NCBI RefSeq assembly: GCF_019422935.1
Contig: NZ_JAHZCJ010000012.1
Coordinates: forward strand, 1 to 64,000
Length of the DNA: 64,000 bases
Reading direction: 5' to 3'
From: Desulfovibrio sp.
GTDB taxonomy: Bacteria; Desulfobacterota; Desulfovibrionia; Desulfovibrionales; Desulfovibrionaceae
Positions 16,908 through 25,992 of this stretch are shown here, piece by piece. Positions within the stretch are counted from its first letter, which is position 1. Each line of letters begins with the position of its first letter. The notes under the pieces were generated by a model. That model worked only from the letters and a program-made list of their open reading frames with translations. It was not told the origin of the DNA and did no database searches. A program made the position numbers and the translations under genes.

Positions 16908-17465
16908 ATGAGCAAGCAAATTGGATATGTTCGCGTCAGCAGCGTTGACCAGAACACGGGCCGCCAGCTTGAAGGCATTGCCCTGGATAAAGTCTTCACC
17001 GACAAAGCCAGCGGCAAAAGCAGACAGCGCCCTCAGCTAGAGGCTTGCTTGGAATACCTCCGTGACGGTGACACGCTCCACGTTCACAGCATTGACCGCT
17101 TTGCCCGCAATCTTCAGGATTTGCTTACGCTCATTTCGGATTTGACTAGCCGCGCCGTGACGGTGCAGTTCCACAAAGAAGGCTTGATCTTTACGGGGGA
17201 AGACAGCCCGTTCCAGCGTCTTCAGTTGCAGATCATCGGCAGCGTGGCTGAATTTGAACGGGCCATGATTCGGGAGCGCCAGCGCGAAGGCATCGCCATG
17301 GCAAAGAAGGAAGGAAAATACAAAGGCCGTAAGGCAGCACTAGATGCAGCCCAAATAGCCGAAGTCCGCGAACAAATTAACGCTGGGGCCAAGATTGCAC
17401 AAGTTGCGCGTAACTTAGGAATTTCACGGCAAACGCTTTACACGTCCCTTGAACGTATGCTTTGA
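16908..17465 (+). CDS. Serine recombinase (resolvase/invertase family)
   Basis: 185 residues. YVRVSSVDQNTGRQL carries the nucleophile serine; GDTLHVHSIDRFARN and EFERAMIRERQREGIAMAKKEGKYKGRK are the standard catalytic and linker motifs; the C-terminal HTH is IAQVARNLGISRQTLYTSL. Full length for Tn3-type resolvases. Ribosome site AGGAG. It precedes the SIR2-HerA operon by 175 bases and may have carried that cargo in, or resolve element dimers. Confidence 0.95.
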   Translation: MSKQIGYVRVSSVDQNTGRQLEGIALDKVFTDKASGKSRQRPQLEACLEYLRDGDTLHVHSIDRFARNLQDLLTLISDLTSRAVTVQFHKEGLIFTGEDSPFQRLQLQIIGSVAEFERAMIRERQREGIAMAKKEGKYKGRKAALDAAQIAEVREQINAGAKIAQVARNLGISRQTLYTSLERML

Positions 17466-17500
17466 TCTCTATTAAGCTTATCTAGGAGCTGACGGGAAAG

Positions 17501-17566
17501 ATGTGGAAGATTGAACCAACCACAATCGAATCTGCTGCAAGCTCCATGCACAGCCAAGAAAGATAG
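17501..17566 (+). other. Possible 21-residue leader ORF before SIR2
   Basis: An ATG with GACGGGAAAG upstream opens a 21-codon frame ending in TAG at 17566, 73 bases before the preferred SIR2 start. It may be a leader peptide, a truncated N-terminus of a former gene, or chance. Reported with low confidence because the peptide has no recognisable feature. Confidence 0.25.
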
Positions 17567-17639
17567 CGGAAGAGCACAAGGCCTCTCCGAAATTATTAGA
17601 TATCTCGTCAATAAACGGCACGAATCTAAAGGGGCGTTT

Positions 17640-18977
17640 ATGAAAGCATGGGGAACCCACGTTTATCGCATTGGAAACGAGGAAAACCTAGACGTCCAAA
17701 CCCCCGAAGAGAGCAAAAAAATTGAGCTCCAGAAAAAACAGATTGAACCGTGGCTAGCAGCTGTTTTTCAGAGTGAGCACCTTGCCCTCTTGCTTGGCAG
17801 TGGTTTCACAAAGGCAGTTGCATACCAGGCCGGAACCACAGCAGCTGACATGGCTTGTGACTACAGCGACTTCCCCTTGGCTGACAAACTAAAAGACGCG
17901 GCACAAAGTGCAGCCAAGACAATGGGGCGCGGTGAAGCAAACATTGAAGATCAGATCCGGGCTGCCAACGCTTTGGCTCAAGGGTTAAAAATCTTGGGCG
18001 ATAAAAGCCACGTTGCGGTCACGTCCGCCCTTGACTCTTTGTTCAAAAAATTTCTGAACGGCATTTCCACGACTGAAAGAAATATAAAGACAGCAATAGA
18101 AAAGGACGTGGCATCAGAGCCGGTCACAACCTCCCCCGGTGGCGATAGGGCCGTGGAGAATGATGACTCGGAAAAACTCGATTCGCTTGTTATGCTTGTG
18201 TCCTTTCTGCTTAGCTTCTCTAGCCGAACAGCGACGAGGGAACGGCTCCATATTTTCACCACGAATTACGACAGACTGATCGAATATGGTGCAGACCTTG
18301 CTGGCCTTCACTTGCTTGATCGTTTTGTCGGATGTCTTGAACCGATTTTTAGATCTTCACGGTTGGACATTGATATGCACTACAATCCACCAGGTATACG
18401 CGGTGAACCTCGCTACCTGGAGGGTGTTGTTCGGCTTACCAAGCTGCACGGATCATTGGATTGGGTTTACCGAAAAGGCTTTGTAAGAAAAGTTGGGATA
18501 CCGTTTGGCCCGCAAGAGGGCCACCCCGCTATTGACGACCAGCCAAATAGTTCTGTGATGATATACCCGAACGCAGCCAAGGACCGAGAAACCTCTGAAT
18601 ACCCCTACGTCGAGTTATTCCGAGATTATGCCGCTGCAGTCTGCCGCCCAAACTCAGTTCTTGTTACTTATGGCTATGGTTTTGGTGATGAACATATCAA
18701 CCGCACCATAGCTGATATGTTGACGATTCCCTCAACGCATCTCGTTATTATTTCCTTCGGTGATGAAGGGGGGAGGATTAGTTCATTCTGTAAACAGGTT
18801 GGAAGAAAGGCCCAAATATCGCTATTAATCGGTCCGCACTTTGGCGATATGCCAACCTTGGTTGAAAACTACCTTCCCAAACCGGCAATCGATCGCATCA
18901 CAATACGGCAGACTGATTTGCTTCGGAACCGAGGGTGGGAAACCACCTCCCATAGGGGCGGGGAGGAAGAGTCATGA
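17640..18977 (+). CDS. SIR2-domain NADase of SIR2-HerA defence system
   Basis: 445 residues from the ATG at 17640 (AAAGGGG upstream); a TTG at 17511 would add 43 residues of poor coding quality. SIR2 motifs: LLLGSGFTKA (about residue 52), IFTTNYDRLIE (about 207), LHGSLDW (about 270) and TYGYGFGDEHIN (about 344). Proteins of this kind paired with HerA hydrolyse NAD+ upon phage infection and stop the host cell (established for SIR2-HerA). The next gene overlaps by 4 nt. Residue-level activity is not testable here. Confidence 0.9.
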   Translation: MKAWGTHVYRIGNEENLDVQTPEESKKIELQKKQIEPWLAAVFQSEHLALLLGSGFTKAVAYQAGTTAADMACDYSDFPLADKLKDAAQSAAKTMGRGEANIEDQIRAANALAQGLKILGDKSHVAVTSALDSLFKKFLNGISTTERNIKTAIEKDVASEPVTTSPGGDRAVENDDSEKLDSLVMLVSFLLSFSSRTATRERLHIFTTNYDRLIEYGADLAGLHLLDRFVGCLEPIFRSSRLDIDMHYNPPGIRGEPRYLEGVVRLTKLHGSLDWVYRKGFVRKVGIPFGPQEGHPAIDDQPNSSVMIYPNAAKDRETSEYPYVELFRDYAAAVCRPNSVLVTYGYGFGDEHINRTIADMLTIPSTHLVIISFGDEGGRISSFCKQVGRKAQISLLIGPHFGDMPTLVENYLPKPAIDRITIRQTDLLRNRGWETTSHRGGEEES

Positions 18978-21097
18978 CCTCACCGATTTCCAAGATTTCT
19001 TCATTGACAATTGGGACTGTGGAGAATGTTGCTCCAGACGAAATTGGGGTATTGCTTGATATTGATTCCCCCAGAAATACAGCCCTTAACACTGGCGTCC
19101 CGACTCCTTTTCCAAGAATAAACAGCTTCGTTCTTTTGCCTAATGAATCTGGGGCGGTAGTTGGGATTGTTGTATGGCTTGGTGTGGAAAGGTCGGCCTA
19201 TCCCAAACGACAGGGGCTTAAAGATTTTGGCCTGATCGACCTGCCTTTCCCACTCCGTAAAATGTCCGTGTGCCCAATTGGAACACTTTTTTCGAAAAAA
19301 AAGACATGGTACCTTGAAAGAGGTGTTCAGAGCTTTCCATCAGTTGGCGATCCAGTAATTCTGCCAACAAGGGATCAAACCATTGCCATCGTTACAGGGC
19401 AAGGCACGGACAACCGAGTTCCACTTGGGACCTGTCCTATTGCGCACGATGCACCAATCGCAGTTGACCCTGACAAGCTATTTGGTCGCCATCTTGCGGT
19501 CTTAGGCAACACCGGAAGCGGCAAGTCTTGCACCTTAGCGTCCTTAGTGCGGTCTGCGGTTGAATCGGCTCAAAAGTCCATTAAGCACCCCGAAACCCCA
19601 GCAGGAGCCGAAGAACGCCCAAAAGGACATGTCAATCCCAACACACGTTTTATTATCTTTGATCCTAATGGCGAGTACGCAACATGCTTCCAGGATTTGG
19701 GATCTGGCTGCCGAGTATTTCAGATTCCGCCAATTACTAACACCAAAGCTGAAGGCTTCACGTTACCGGCTTGGATGTGGAATAGTTCAGAATGGGCAGC
19801 AGTTGCTCAAGCGGCCCCAAGAGTTCAAAAACCTATCCTGCAGACAGCGTTACGAGATCTAAGGTCTGGAAGTTGCGGTTCCCTGGATTTGAGGACCAAA
19901 ATCTGGGGACGCTGTCGCATGGTGTTGGTGTTTTTATCGCAGTTCGAGGGGAAAGGAACTATCGGGTGGCCACATACGAATAACTGTGGCTCTCAGCTAA
20001 GCGCATTTCGCGACGATATTCAAAGCTATAAAGCACAACTCAAAGATGATGATCCTTTATTACAACCGCTGATAGGACTGGAGACACAGCTCAATCATAC
20101 CATTACTGCGAACCAGAAAAAAGACAGAACCTTTCATGATTTTTCAGATGAATCTTTGTCAGCAATTGTTAATCTAATCAGCAAAGTGTTGGCGCAATAT
20201 CAAACAAAGATGCATCAATTTTGTTCGAATGAAGATTCACCAGTTATTTTTGATATAAATAGCCTTGCAGACTACTTGGAGATCGTAGCAAACCAGCAAG
20301 GAAATAATACGAACCAATTCATTGCGACGATGATCATGAGGATCAAAGCGATGCTTGGTGATATCCGAATGAAGGATGTTATCACGCCTGACAAGATTCC
20401 AAATCTTTCGGATTGGCTTAATTGCAATGTCGGCGCAGATTGTGGTTCAAACGGTCCAGTTGCCGTGATAGATCTATCCCTCGTACCGTACGAGATTCTC
20501 CATCTCGTTGTAGCAGTATCATCGCGGCTGATACTGGAGTCTTTACAACGATACAGAAAACTTAACAGTCAGAACCTGCCGACCGTACTAGTCCTGGAAG
20601 AAGCCCACACATTTGTGGCAAAATGCACTCCGCATGGCGATGACATTCCAAGCCCCGCAGATATGTGCCGAGGGATTTTTGAACGAATTGCACGGGAGGG
20701 GCGCAAGTTCGGATTAGGACTAGTACTGTCATCACAGCGACCATCTGAACTATCTGAAACGGTGCTGTCTCAGTGCAATTCTTTCCTTCTGCACCGAATT
20801 ACAAATGATCGAGATCAAGATTTAATTTCACGCTTGGTGCCAGATAGTGCACGCGGGCTGCTTCGTGAACTGCCGAGTCTGCCGACACGTCACTGTATTC
20901 TTCTCGGCATCGCTTCAAAAGTACCAGTACTTGTCGAGGTGAAAAGGATGGAAGACGGACAGCGTCCTGAATCCGACGACCCGGACTTCTGGAAGGTTTG
21001 GACCAACGAAGCACCTCGACCAATCGATTGGGCAAAAATCACAAAAGATTGGATCGGATCGAGCAATGATGCAGTGCCTCCGCAAGAGGCGAAATAG
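18974..21097 (+). CDS. HerA-like ATPase of SIR2-HerA defence system
   Basis: 707 residues. Residues 1-130 form the HAS-barrel-like N-terminus; Walker A GNTGSGKS near residue 180; Walker B VLVLEEAH near 540; then AREGRKFGLGLVLSSQRPSELSETVLSQCNSF, the sensor/arginine-finger region of the HerA/FtsK family, near 580-610. HerA forms a hexamer that assembles with the SIR2 subunit into a large nucleoprotein complex. The start overlaps the SIR2 stop (ATGA). All key motifs are intact. Confidence 0.93.
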   Translation: MTSPISKISSLTIGTVENVAPDEIGVLLDIDSPRNTALNTGVPTPFPRINSFVLLPNESGAVVGIVVWLGVERSAYPKRQGLKDFGLIDLPFPLRKMSVCPIGTLFSKKKTWYLERGVQSFPSVGDPVILPTRDQTIAIVTGQGTDNRVPLGTCPIAHDAPIAVDPDKLFGRHLAVLGNTGSGKSCTLASLVRSAVESAQKSIKHPETPAGAEERPKGHVNPNTRFIIFDPNGEYATCFQDLGSGCRVFQIPPITNTKAEGFTLPAWMWNSSEWAAVAQAAPRVQKPILQTALRDLRSGSCGSLDLRTKIWGRCRMVLVFLSQFEGKGTIGWPHTNNCGSQLSAFRDDIQSYKAQLKDDDPLLQPLIGLETQLNHTITANQKKDRTFHDFSDESLSAIVNLISKVLAQYQTKMHQFCSNEDSPVIFDINSLADYLEIVANQQGNNTNQFIATMIMRIKAMLGDIRMKDVITPDKIPNLSDWLNCNVGADCGSNGPVAVIDLSLVPYEILHLVVAVSSRLILESLQRYRKLNSQNLPTVLVLEEAHTFVAKCTPHGDDIPSPADMCRGIFERIAREGRKFGLGLVLSSQRPSELSETVLSQCNSFLLHRITNDRDQDLISRLVPDSARGLLRELPSLPTRHCILLGIASKVPVLVEVKRMEDGQRPESDDPDFWKVWTNEAPRPIDWAKITKDWIGSSNDAVPPQEAK

Positions 21098-21135
21098 GCC
21101 ACCAAGGACGACATCCCGTGACGGGGGGAGGATAT

Positions 21136-22077
21136 ATGCCTGATTTGGCACTAAACGTTACCACAGGCCAAGTGCTTGATGCGCGAGAGCTTGCGGCAAC
21201 CCAAAATGGTATTGATGATGATTGGATTTGCCCAGATTCCAACTGTGCCGTGCGCATGGTTCCGGCTGCATGTCGAAACGCTAAATACAGGGTAAGCCCA
21301 TATTTCCGTGCACTAGAGCCACATATGATTGGTTGCAAAGCAGATGGCTTACGCAGCATTGTCAAAGAAGGACGATTGCATCCAATTCAAACGAAAATGA
21401 CCTTTCCAGAGGTATTGCCAACCGTACTGTATTTAGCAGCACAACGCCCTCAGCGGCCTACAGCAGAGCAACAAGCTGATGGAGGTTGCATCGACACCTA
21501 TCGTGGTCAGGGGGCGGAAGCCTCCAATGCTAGCCGCCATCATGCGACAGCCTCCACACTTAGGAGAATTGCCGAAGCTTTTTGCGCCTATCCACTTGAT
21601 CGTGATCTTCCATTACGTATCCCCGGGTGTGTTGGAACTACGTATCGTACTTGTTTTAAACGAGTTGGTAACACCCAAGGCTTTGTCGATGATCCGAAAA
21701 AAGTGCTATATGCACCCATCAGATTTGCTAAAAAGACGATATGCGAAGAGGTATTAACTGTTGAATTGAACCAAGTCGTGTGGCCTAGTGAGCACAGAGA
21801 TGATGTAAAGATTATACCTGAAGCCAACTATAAAGTTGAATTTAATATGGGAGAATGGAGTGAAGGATGTAGAAAGAGATTTTTATGTGAGGTCGACAAA
21901 TTTATCAATATTCAAAGAGAAAATTACAGAGTAAAGTCTGACTGGGCAGTATTTTTATTCTTTCTTGGGACTCAGGATGAAAATAATAAGAACGTTTTCA
22001 GAGTTAATGATCACAGGCTTATTTATCTCATTGAACTAAATGATAAAGACTTCCCACACAAAAAAGGGAAAAGATAA
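21136..22077 (+). CDS. Third gene of SIR2-HerA operon, putative zinc-binding protein
   Basis: 313 residues from the ATG at 21136, which has GGGGGGAGG four bases upstream; an in-frame GTG at 21118 would add six. Residues 30-70 carry WICPDSNCAVRM, then SPYFRALEPHMIGC, a Cys-His spacing like the zinc-binding head of CoiA-like proteins, where such a domain often precedes a nuclease fold. No nuclease motif is evident later; the last 110 residues are AT-rich and Lys/Asn rich, unlike the first half, hinting at a fusion or drift. The gap to herA is 38 bases, so it is likely part of the operon. Not a known SIR2-HerA component to my knowledge. Confidence 0.6.
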   Translation: MPDLALNVTTGQVLDARELAATQNGIDDDWICPDSNCAVRMVPAACRNAKYRVSPYFRALEPHMIGCKADGLRSIVKEGRLHPIQTKMTFPEVLPTVLYLAAQRPQRPTAEQQADGGCIDTYRGQGAEASNASRHHATASTLRRIAEAFCAYPLDRDLPLRIPGCVGTTYRTCFKRVGNTQGFVDDPKKVLYAPIRFAKKTICEEVLTVELNQVVWPSEHRDDVKIIPEANYKVEFNMGEWSEGCRKRFLCEVDKFINIQRENYRVKSDWAVFLFFLGTQDENNKNVFRVNDHRLIYLIELNDKDFPHKKGKR

Positions 22078-22253
22078 ATTTTATTTACTGTTGAATCACT
22101 AAGGGTTTGCATAGCGATTTTGTGTGCCCTAACTTTATCGCCCCCACAGGAGATTATTTTGCATAATAACATTTGGGGGTATCTTTGGGGGTATTAACAA
22201 TATTTATATTTTATTTATTTAATTAAAACAAAATATTATTTATAATTATACAG
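22078..22253. other. Right-end arm region of the element
   Basis: No gene. TGGGGGTA occurs at 22174-22181 and 22186-22193, spaced by 12 like the pair at 3446/3458 at the opposite end. A very AT-rich stretch (22195-22250) leads into the right att-like repeat, as usual for an IHF-bending region between arm and core sites. Confidence 0.6.
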
Positions 22254-22270
22254 TCTCCCCTTCGCACCAT
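22254..22270 (+). repeat. Right att-like direct repeat
   Basis: TCTCCCCTTCGCACCAT, the partner of 3317-3334 with one G less. It marks the right border of the element and, like the left copy, is followed by a terminator and then by an integrase gene (here broken) on the same strand. Confidence 0.6.
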
Positions 22271-22280
22271 AAGAAGATAA

Positions 22281-22312
22281 GGGATTACAACAGCTTGTTG
22301 TAATCCCTTTTT
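22281..22312 (+). terminator. Strong rho-independent terminator after right att repeat
   Basis: A 12-bp perfect stem (22281-22292 with 22296-22307), three-base loop and TTTTT. It lies 10 bases beyond the att-like repeat, parallel to the terminator at 3362. Confidence 0.92.
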
Positions 22313-22390
22313 CGTTTACCCACGGCTTGAAACGCGCCTTTCCGGCCTTTTGACCCCCCAAATCAGACCTCCCTCCAACGAGGGTCACAA

Positions 22391-22940
22391 ATGGGGTCAC
22401 AAGCGAGTCGATTTATGGCACAGGCATCTTTCGTCCATCCTCTCCGTTCCGGCAAAGCTCCCAGCTTCCTTTACCTAAAGAATGGAATTTTCTACTATCG
22501 CTACAGGTTCCCTGGTTGGCTGATAGCCCACATGGGGCACACAGAAATTCGCGTCAGCCTGCGCGCTGGCCGTCGGCCACAAGCCCTGCTGCTACTCCAA
22601 CAGGTACTGGATGGGGTTCTCAATGAACCCCCAAAAGCCTGGTGACGCCGAATGAAATTCGCAGGCGTTTGAATGGCTACCTCCGATTCATGCTGGACAA
22701 TGACGCGGCATCTGTCACTCACTAAGAGATACGTAACGTTCGCGACACCCTACGCAAATTGCCGCCATCAAGAAAGAAAAGTCCAATTTCCGCGACAAAA
22801 GCATTGCAGAGCTTCTTGCAATGCCCCACGCTGAAACCATTTTCGTAAGACCGTAAACATAATTGTTCAAGCCATCTTAGGCATGTATGAATGGGCAATT
22901 CGTGAGCAGTTGCTGGTCATCAACCCTGCAAGAGGGTGGT
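22391..22940 (+). pseudogene. Broken second tyrosine integrase
   Basis: The first 84 codons (SFLYLKNGIFYYRYRFPGWL, RVSLRAGRRPQALLLLQQVL) are the DUF6538-type N-terminus of a phage integrase. The frame ends at 22645, yet further pieces are readable in other frames: RNVRDTLRKLPPS near 22733-22775, FRDKSIAELLAMPHAETI near 22790-22840 and VNIIVQAILGMYEWAIREQLL near 22855-22925, the core-binding domain. The catalytic domain is missing. TGGGGTCA overlaps its ATG, as TACCCCCA overlaps that of the intact integrase. It marks a second, decayed element in tandem. Confidence 0.85.
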
Positions 22941-23368
22941 ACCGATATCCGACCTTGCTGGGCATAATTTTTCGTTAGGCAAGCTAACCTTGGCAAGCGC
23001 CAAAGGAACAGAACCGGGATCCCAACGGAAAGCTCTAATTGAAAGCGGTATAATACCATGCAATTGCTCTAGTCTCGTGAGTTTATCCGTTCATTGCACA
23101 ATTGGGAGTGCCCGGTTTAGTGGCGGGCAGACTGATAAGAGCACACGGACAAAATTTCCACCCTGAAACCCAATTGGAGTTGGGGAAGCTGACGGGTTTG
23201 AGATTGCCTGCGACAACGGTGCGCGGGTGCGCGTCATTTTTTGCCCTGTATAGTCGATAACTCCTACCAGTTTTGACTAATTGGTTAATCTGGGCTGCAA
23301 GGTCCGATATCTACTTGGAGGCAAATCTACCAGATGGCGTTTTTTCTTCAAACCGCCACAGCCCGCTG
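22941..23368. other. Intergenic remnant DNA
   Basis: No gene, RNA or clear repeat seen between the integrase remnant and the sulfurtransferase. Short frames here do not resemble proteins I recognise. Probably decayed element DNA. Confidence 0.5.
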
Positions 23369-24274
23369 TTACCTCTCAACTTTCCCTGTCTCAAGAGGCA
23401 ACGTCGGGTCTGCGGCCCATTCGAACAATGACGCGTCGTAAACAGTTATGTTATCAGCACCCAGCAGGTGTAATGCAAAGGCAACGCTACAGGCGGCCAG
23501 CCCTCCTCCACAATATGAAATAGTAGGCCTTAACACGCTCAACCCCGCCTCCGAGAATATTTTCCTGAGGGCCACTGCGGGCAGAAAAGCCATGGTCTTT
23601 GAATCCACCAACGCTTTTGCGGGAACATTAATGCTGCCAGGAATATGCCCTGGTCTTGCATACCGTTGTAACGATCCGTCAAATATCTCCGGGGCCAACG
23701 CGTCGATAAGCAGGGCCCGGTTGGTTTGCAAGTTTTTCAGTACCGCCTGTTTGTCAACAAAAACTGTAGGAGCTGGTCGCAGGGGGAATTCGGCCTTGCA
23801 CCAACCGGGCTGCTCCCGTGTGACCCGGCGGTGCTCCATGCTCCATTTCCGCCAACCACCGTTAAGAACCACAGCGTCGTTAAAGCCGTTGGCATGGAGC
23901 ATCCACCACAGTCTGGCGGCACAAATGTTGTCCGTGTCATCGTAAAGAACGGCTGTTGTTCCACGGCCCAATCCCAATCCCCCCATCACCTGAGAAAACC
24001 GTTCTGGCGTTGGCATCATCAGGGGCAGGTCGCTATCCGGATCCGAGAGTTCCTCCAGCAAATCCACGTAGGCGCTTCCAGGAATATGCCCGTTCTGCCA
24101 GTTGCTTATTCCTGTTCCCGGTTCAGCGTGAAAGTATGCGCTGCAATCGAAAATTCTTAACGTCGGATTATCAATGTTCACTTCAAGCCAGTCTGTTTCG
24201 ATAAGACTGCCCGATCTGGGATAGCCACCGACGTTTGAGCTGCCAACCGTTATTTGCGAGCACATTTTATGCAT
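23369..24274 (-). CDS. Tandem-rhodanese sulfurtransferase
   Basis: 301 residues from the ATG at 24274 (GAGG 6 bases upstream). The N-terminal rhodanese half (LRIFDCSAYFH, GHIPGSAYVDL, YDDTDNICAARLWWML) is followed by a C-terminal half with the active-site loop ISYCGGGLAACS and GHIPGSINVPA. It belongs to the thiosulfate/3-mercaptopyruvate sulfurtransferase group, moving sulfane sulfur between donor and thiol acceptors; the CGGG loop does not decide the substrate. Cytoplasmic. Divergent from the LysR gene, which likely controls it. Confidence 0.88.
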   Translation of the reverse strand: MHKMCSQITVGSSNVGGYPRSGSLIETDWLEVNIDNPTLRIFDCSAYFHAEPGTGISNWQNGHIPGSAYVDLLEELSDPDSDLPLMMPTPERFSQVMGGLGLGRGTTAVLYDDTDNICAARLWWMLHANGFNDAVVLNGGWRKWSMEHRRVTREQPGWCKAEFPLRPAPTVFVDKQAVLKNLQTNRALLIDALAPEIFDGSLQRYARPGHIPGSINVPAKALVDSKTMAFLPAVALRKIFSEAGLSVLRPTISYCGGGLAACSVAFALHLLGADNITVYDASLFEWAADPTLPLETGKVER

Positions 24275-24344
24275 CGCTTGCCTCACATGTGGCTGATTGT
24301 TTATTACCCGGCCATTTCACTAGCCGAACTGATTAATTAAATGT

Positions 24345-24362
24345 ATTTCACATCTATGAAAT
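24345..24362. promoter_or_regulatory. LysR-type binding palindrome
   Basis: ATTTCA-N6-TGAAAT, a perfect interrupted palindrome with the T-N11-A spacing of LysR-type sites, lies in the 142-base gap between the divergent sulfurtransferase and LysR genes. Confidence 0.55.
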
Positions 24363-24416
24363 CGTTTCCAATGATAATTTTCTATTACAACAATCGGCCT
24401 GAATGAAGAGTATAAA

Positions 24417-25304
24417 ATGGAACTGCGCGACTTGCGAACATTCGTCACCCTTGCGTCACTGCTCAATTTTAACCAAACGGGAAAGGTCCTGAATGCAGCG
24501 CAATCCACTGTATCCATGCGTATTAAGGCGCTTGAAGACGAACTTGATGTTCGCCTGTTTGAGCGGCTGGGGCGCAAGGTTGTTTTGACGGAATCTGGAC
24601 TCAAGCTGTTACAGTACGCCAGAAAAATGCTCGAAATAGAGGAGGAAGCCAGGGCTTCTGTCAGTGACAATGCCGCATCGGGCAACGTGACCATAAAGGT
24701 TCCGGAATCTCTGGAATGTCACCGGATGCCCGGCGTTCTGCTTGCGTTTCGGCGCAAGATCCCAACAGGCAGAGTTCGCATTCTTCCTTGTATCGCGGGT
24801 AACGTGGCCGAAGATTTGCGCCGGGGGGTGACGGATTTGGCCTTTGTGTTTGCCTACGAGCCGTCCGCACGGGATATTAATGCGGCATTCTTGGGCACGG
24901 ATGAGCTGGTGGCCGTGGCTGCACCGGAGCACCCCTTGGCGGGCATGAAGATGGTAGGACCGGCAGACATCCTGAAGCATAGCCTCCTGCTGGCGGCTTC
25001 GGATTGCAGCTATCGCCGGACATTTGAAATTTTTTTGTCGGAAACAGCCAACCTGCCCCAACCCTCAGTGGAATGTGACTGCGTCGCCGCAGCCATCAGT
25101 ATGGTTCGAGCTGGCCTTGGCTTGACCATACTTCCAGAAATGGCTGTGCGTGACCACATCGCAGCGGGTGCGTTGCGGCGGCTGCCGTTGATTGGCGGAC
25201 CTTTTGAAACTGGCGTATTTATGTTGTGGCACAAAGATAAATGGCTTTCCCCATGCTTGCGGGATTTTATGGCCGTGTGCCGCGACCACCTGATGCGGGA
25301 GTAG
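24417..25304 (+). CDS. LysR-family transcriptional regulator
   Basis: 295 residues. Residues 1-60 are the winged HTH (LRTFVTLASLLNFNQTGKVLNAAQSTVSMRIKALEDEL, LFERLGRKVVLTESG), followed by a substrate-binding domain of normal length ending near 290. Divergent orientation to the sulfurtransferase suggests it controls that gene and itself. The effector is not readable from sequence. Confidence 0.93.
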   Translation: MELRDLRTFVTLASLLNFNQTGKVLNAAQSTVSMRIKALEDELDVRLFERLGRKVVLTESGLKLLQYARKMLEIEEEARASVSDNAASGNVTIKVPESLECHRMPGVLLAFRRKIPTGRVRILPCIAGNVAEDLRRGVTDLAFVFAYEPSARDINAAFLGTDELVAVAAPEHPLAGMKMVGPADILKHSLLLAASDCSYRRTFEIFLSETANLPQPSVECDCVAAAISMVRAGLGLTILPEMAVRDHIAAGALRRLPLIGGPFETGVFMLWHKDKWLSPCLRDFMAVCRDHLMRE

Positions 25305-25369
25305 ATCAAGTCCCTGTAGCAAAGCCGCAAAGACTGTTGAGGATGTACTCCATGCTCAAAAAACCATGC

Positions 25370-25990
25370 ATCCACGGCCTTGCCGCTAAATTCTGGACCG
25401 TTATCAACATTGATACGTTGCGGTAGCCTTCCTTGAAGGCATAGTTTTTCAAGAACGCGCACAACTCGAACTCCAGGCAACGACATATCCACTTCGAGCG
25501 CCGGACTTGAACGATCCCACAGATCAGCAATTGTCAAAATCCGGATGCGTCGCCCACCCATAAAGGAGTCGCTTACAAAATCCATCGCCATCGTTCATCT
25601 GGGCCATCGGGGCCAGCCTGGACAATACGGGCATGGCTTGGACGCTTCACTCGCTTGCGGGTACGCAACGAAAGGTTTTCTTCCTGGTAAATCCTTTCTG
25701 CCCACTTGTGGTTCTGCACCAACCCTTCCCGGCGCAATAACTCATGCAGGCGCGGAGAACCGAAACGCCGCCGGTCATTTGCCAGTTTCAGCATCCGAGT
25801 CCGCAAAAGAAGATCACGGTCCTCAGATGGTGGCCGCCTAGCTGAAAAGCGATTAAACTGAATCACTCCGGCAAGCCCGCCGCTCTGAGTAGCCATGCAC
25901 CGCCTGAATGTGATGCACGGCTTCCCTGTTGGCTGCGGGCTTCAAAAGTTTTTTGAGATCACGTCCTTCAGGACGACGATATCAAGTGCC
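25370..25990 (-). pseudogene. IS3 transposase OrfB, frameshifted and truncated
   Basis: The pieces read ALDIVVLKDVISKNF (about 25945-25990), then KLANDRRRFGSPRLHELLRREGLV (about 25720-25800) and GPDGPDERW, then in another frame AMDFVSDSFMGGRRIRILT and INVDNGPEFSG with the second catalytic Asp of the DDE triad. The frame changes near 25580, and the region with the catalytic Glu is absent. Remains of an IS3-type integrase-fold transposase. Confidence 0.85.
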
Positions 25991-25992
25991 TG

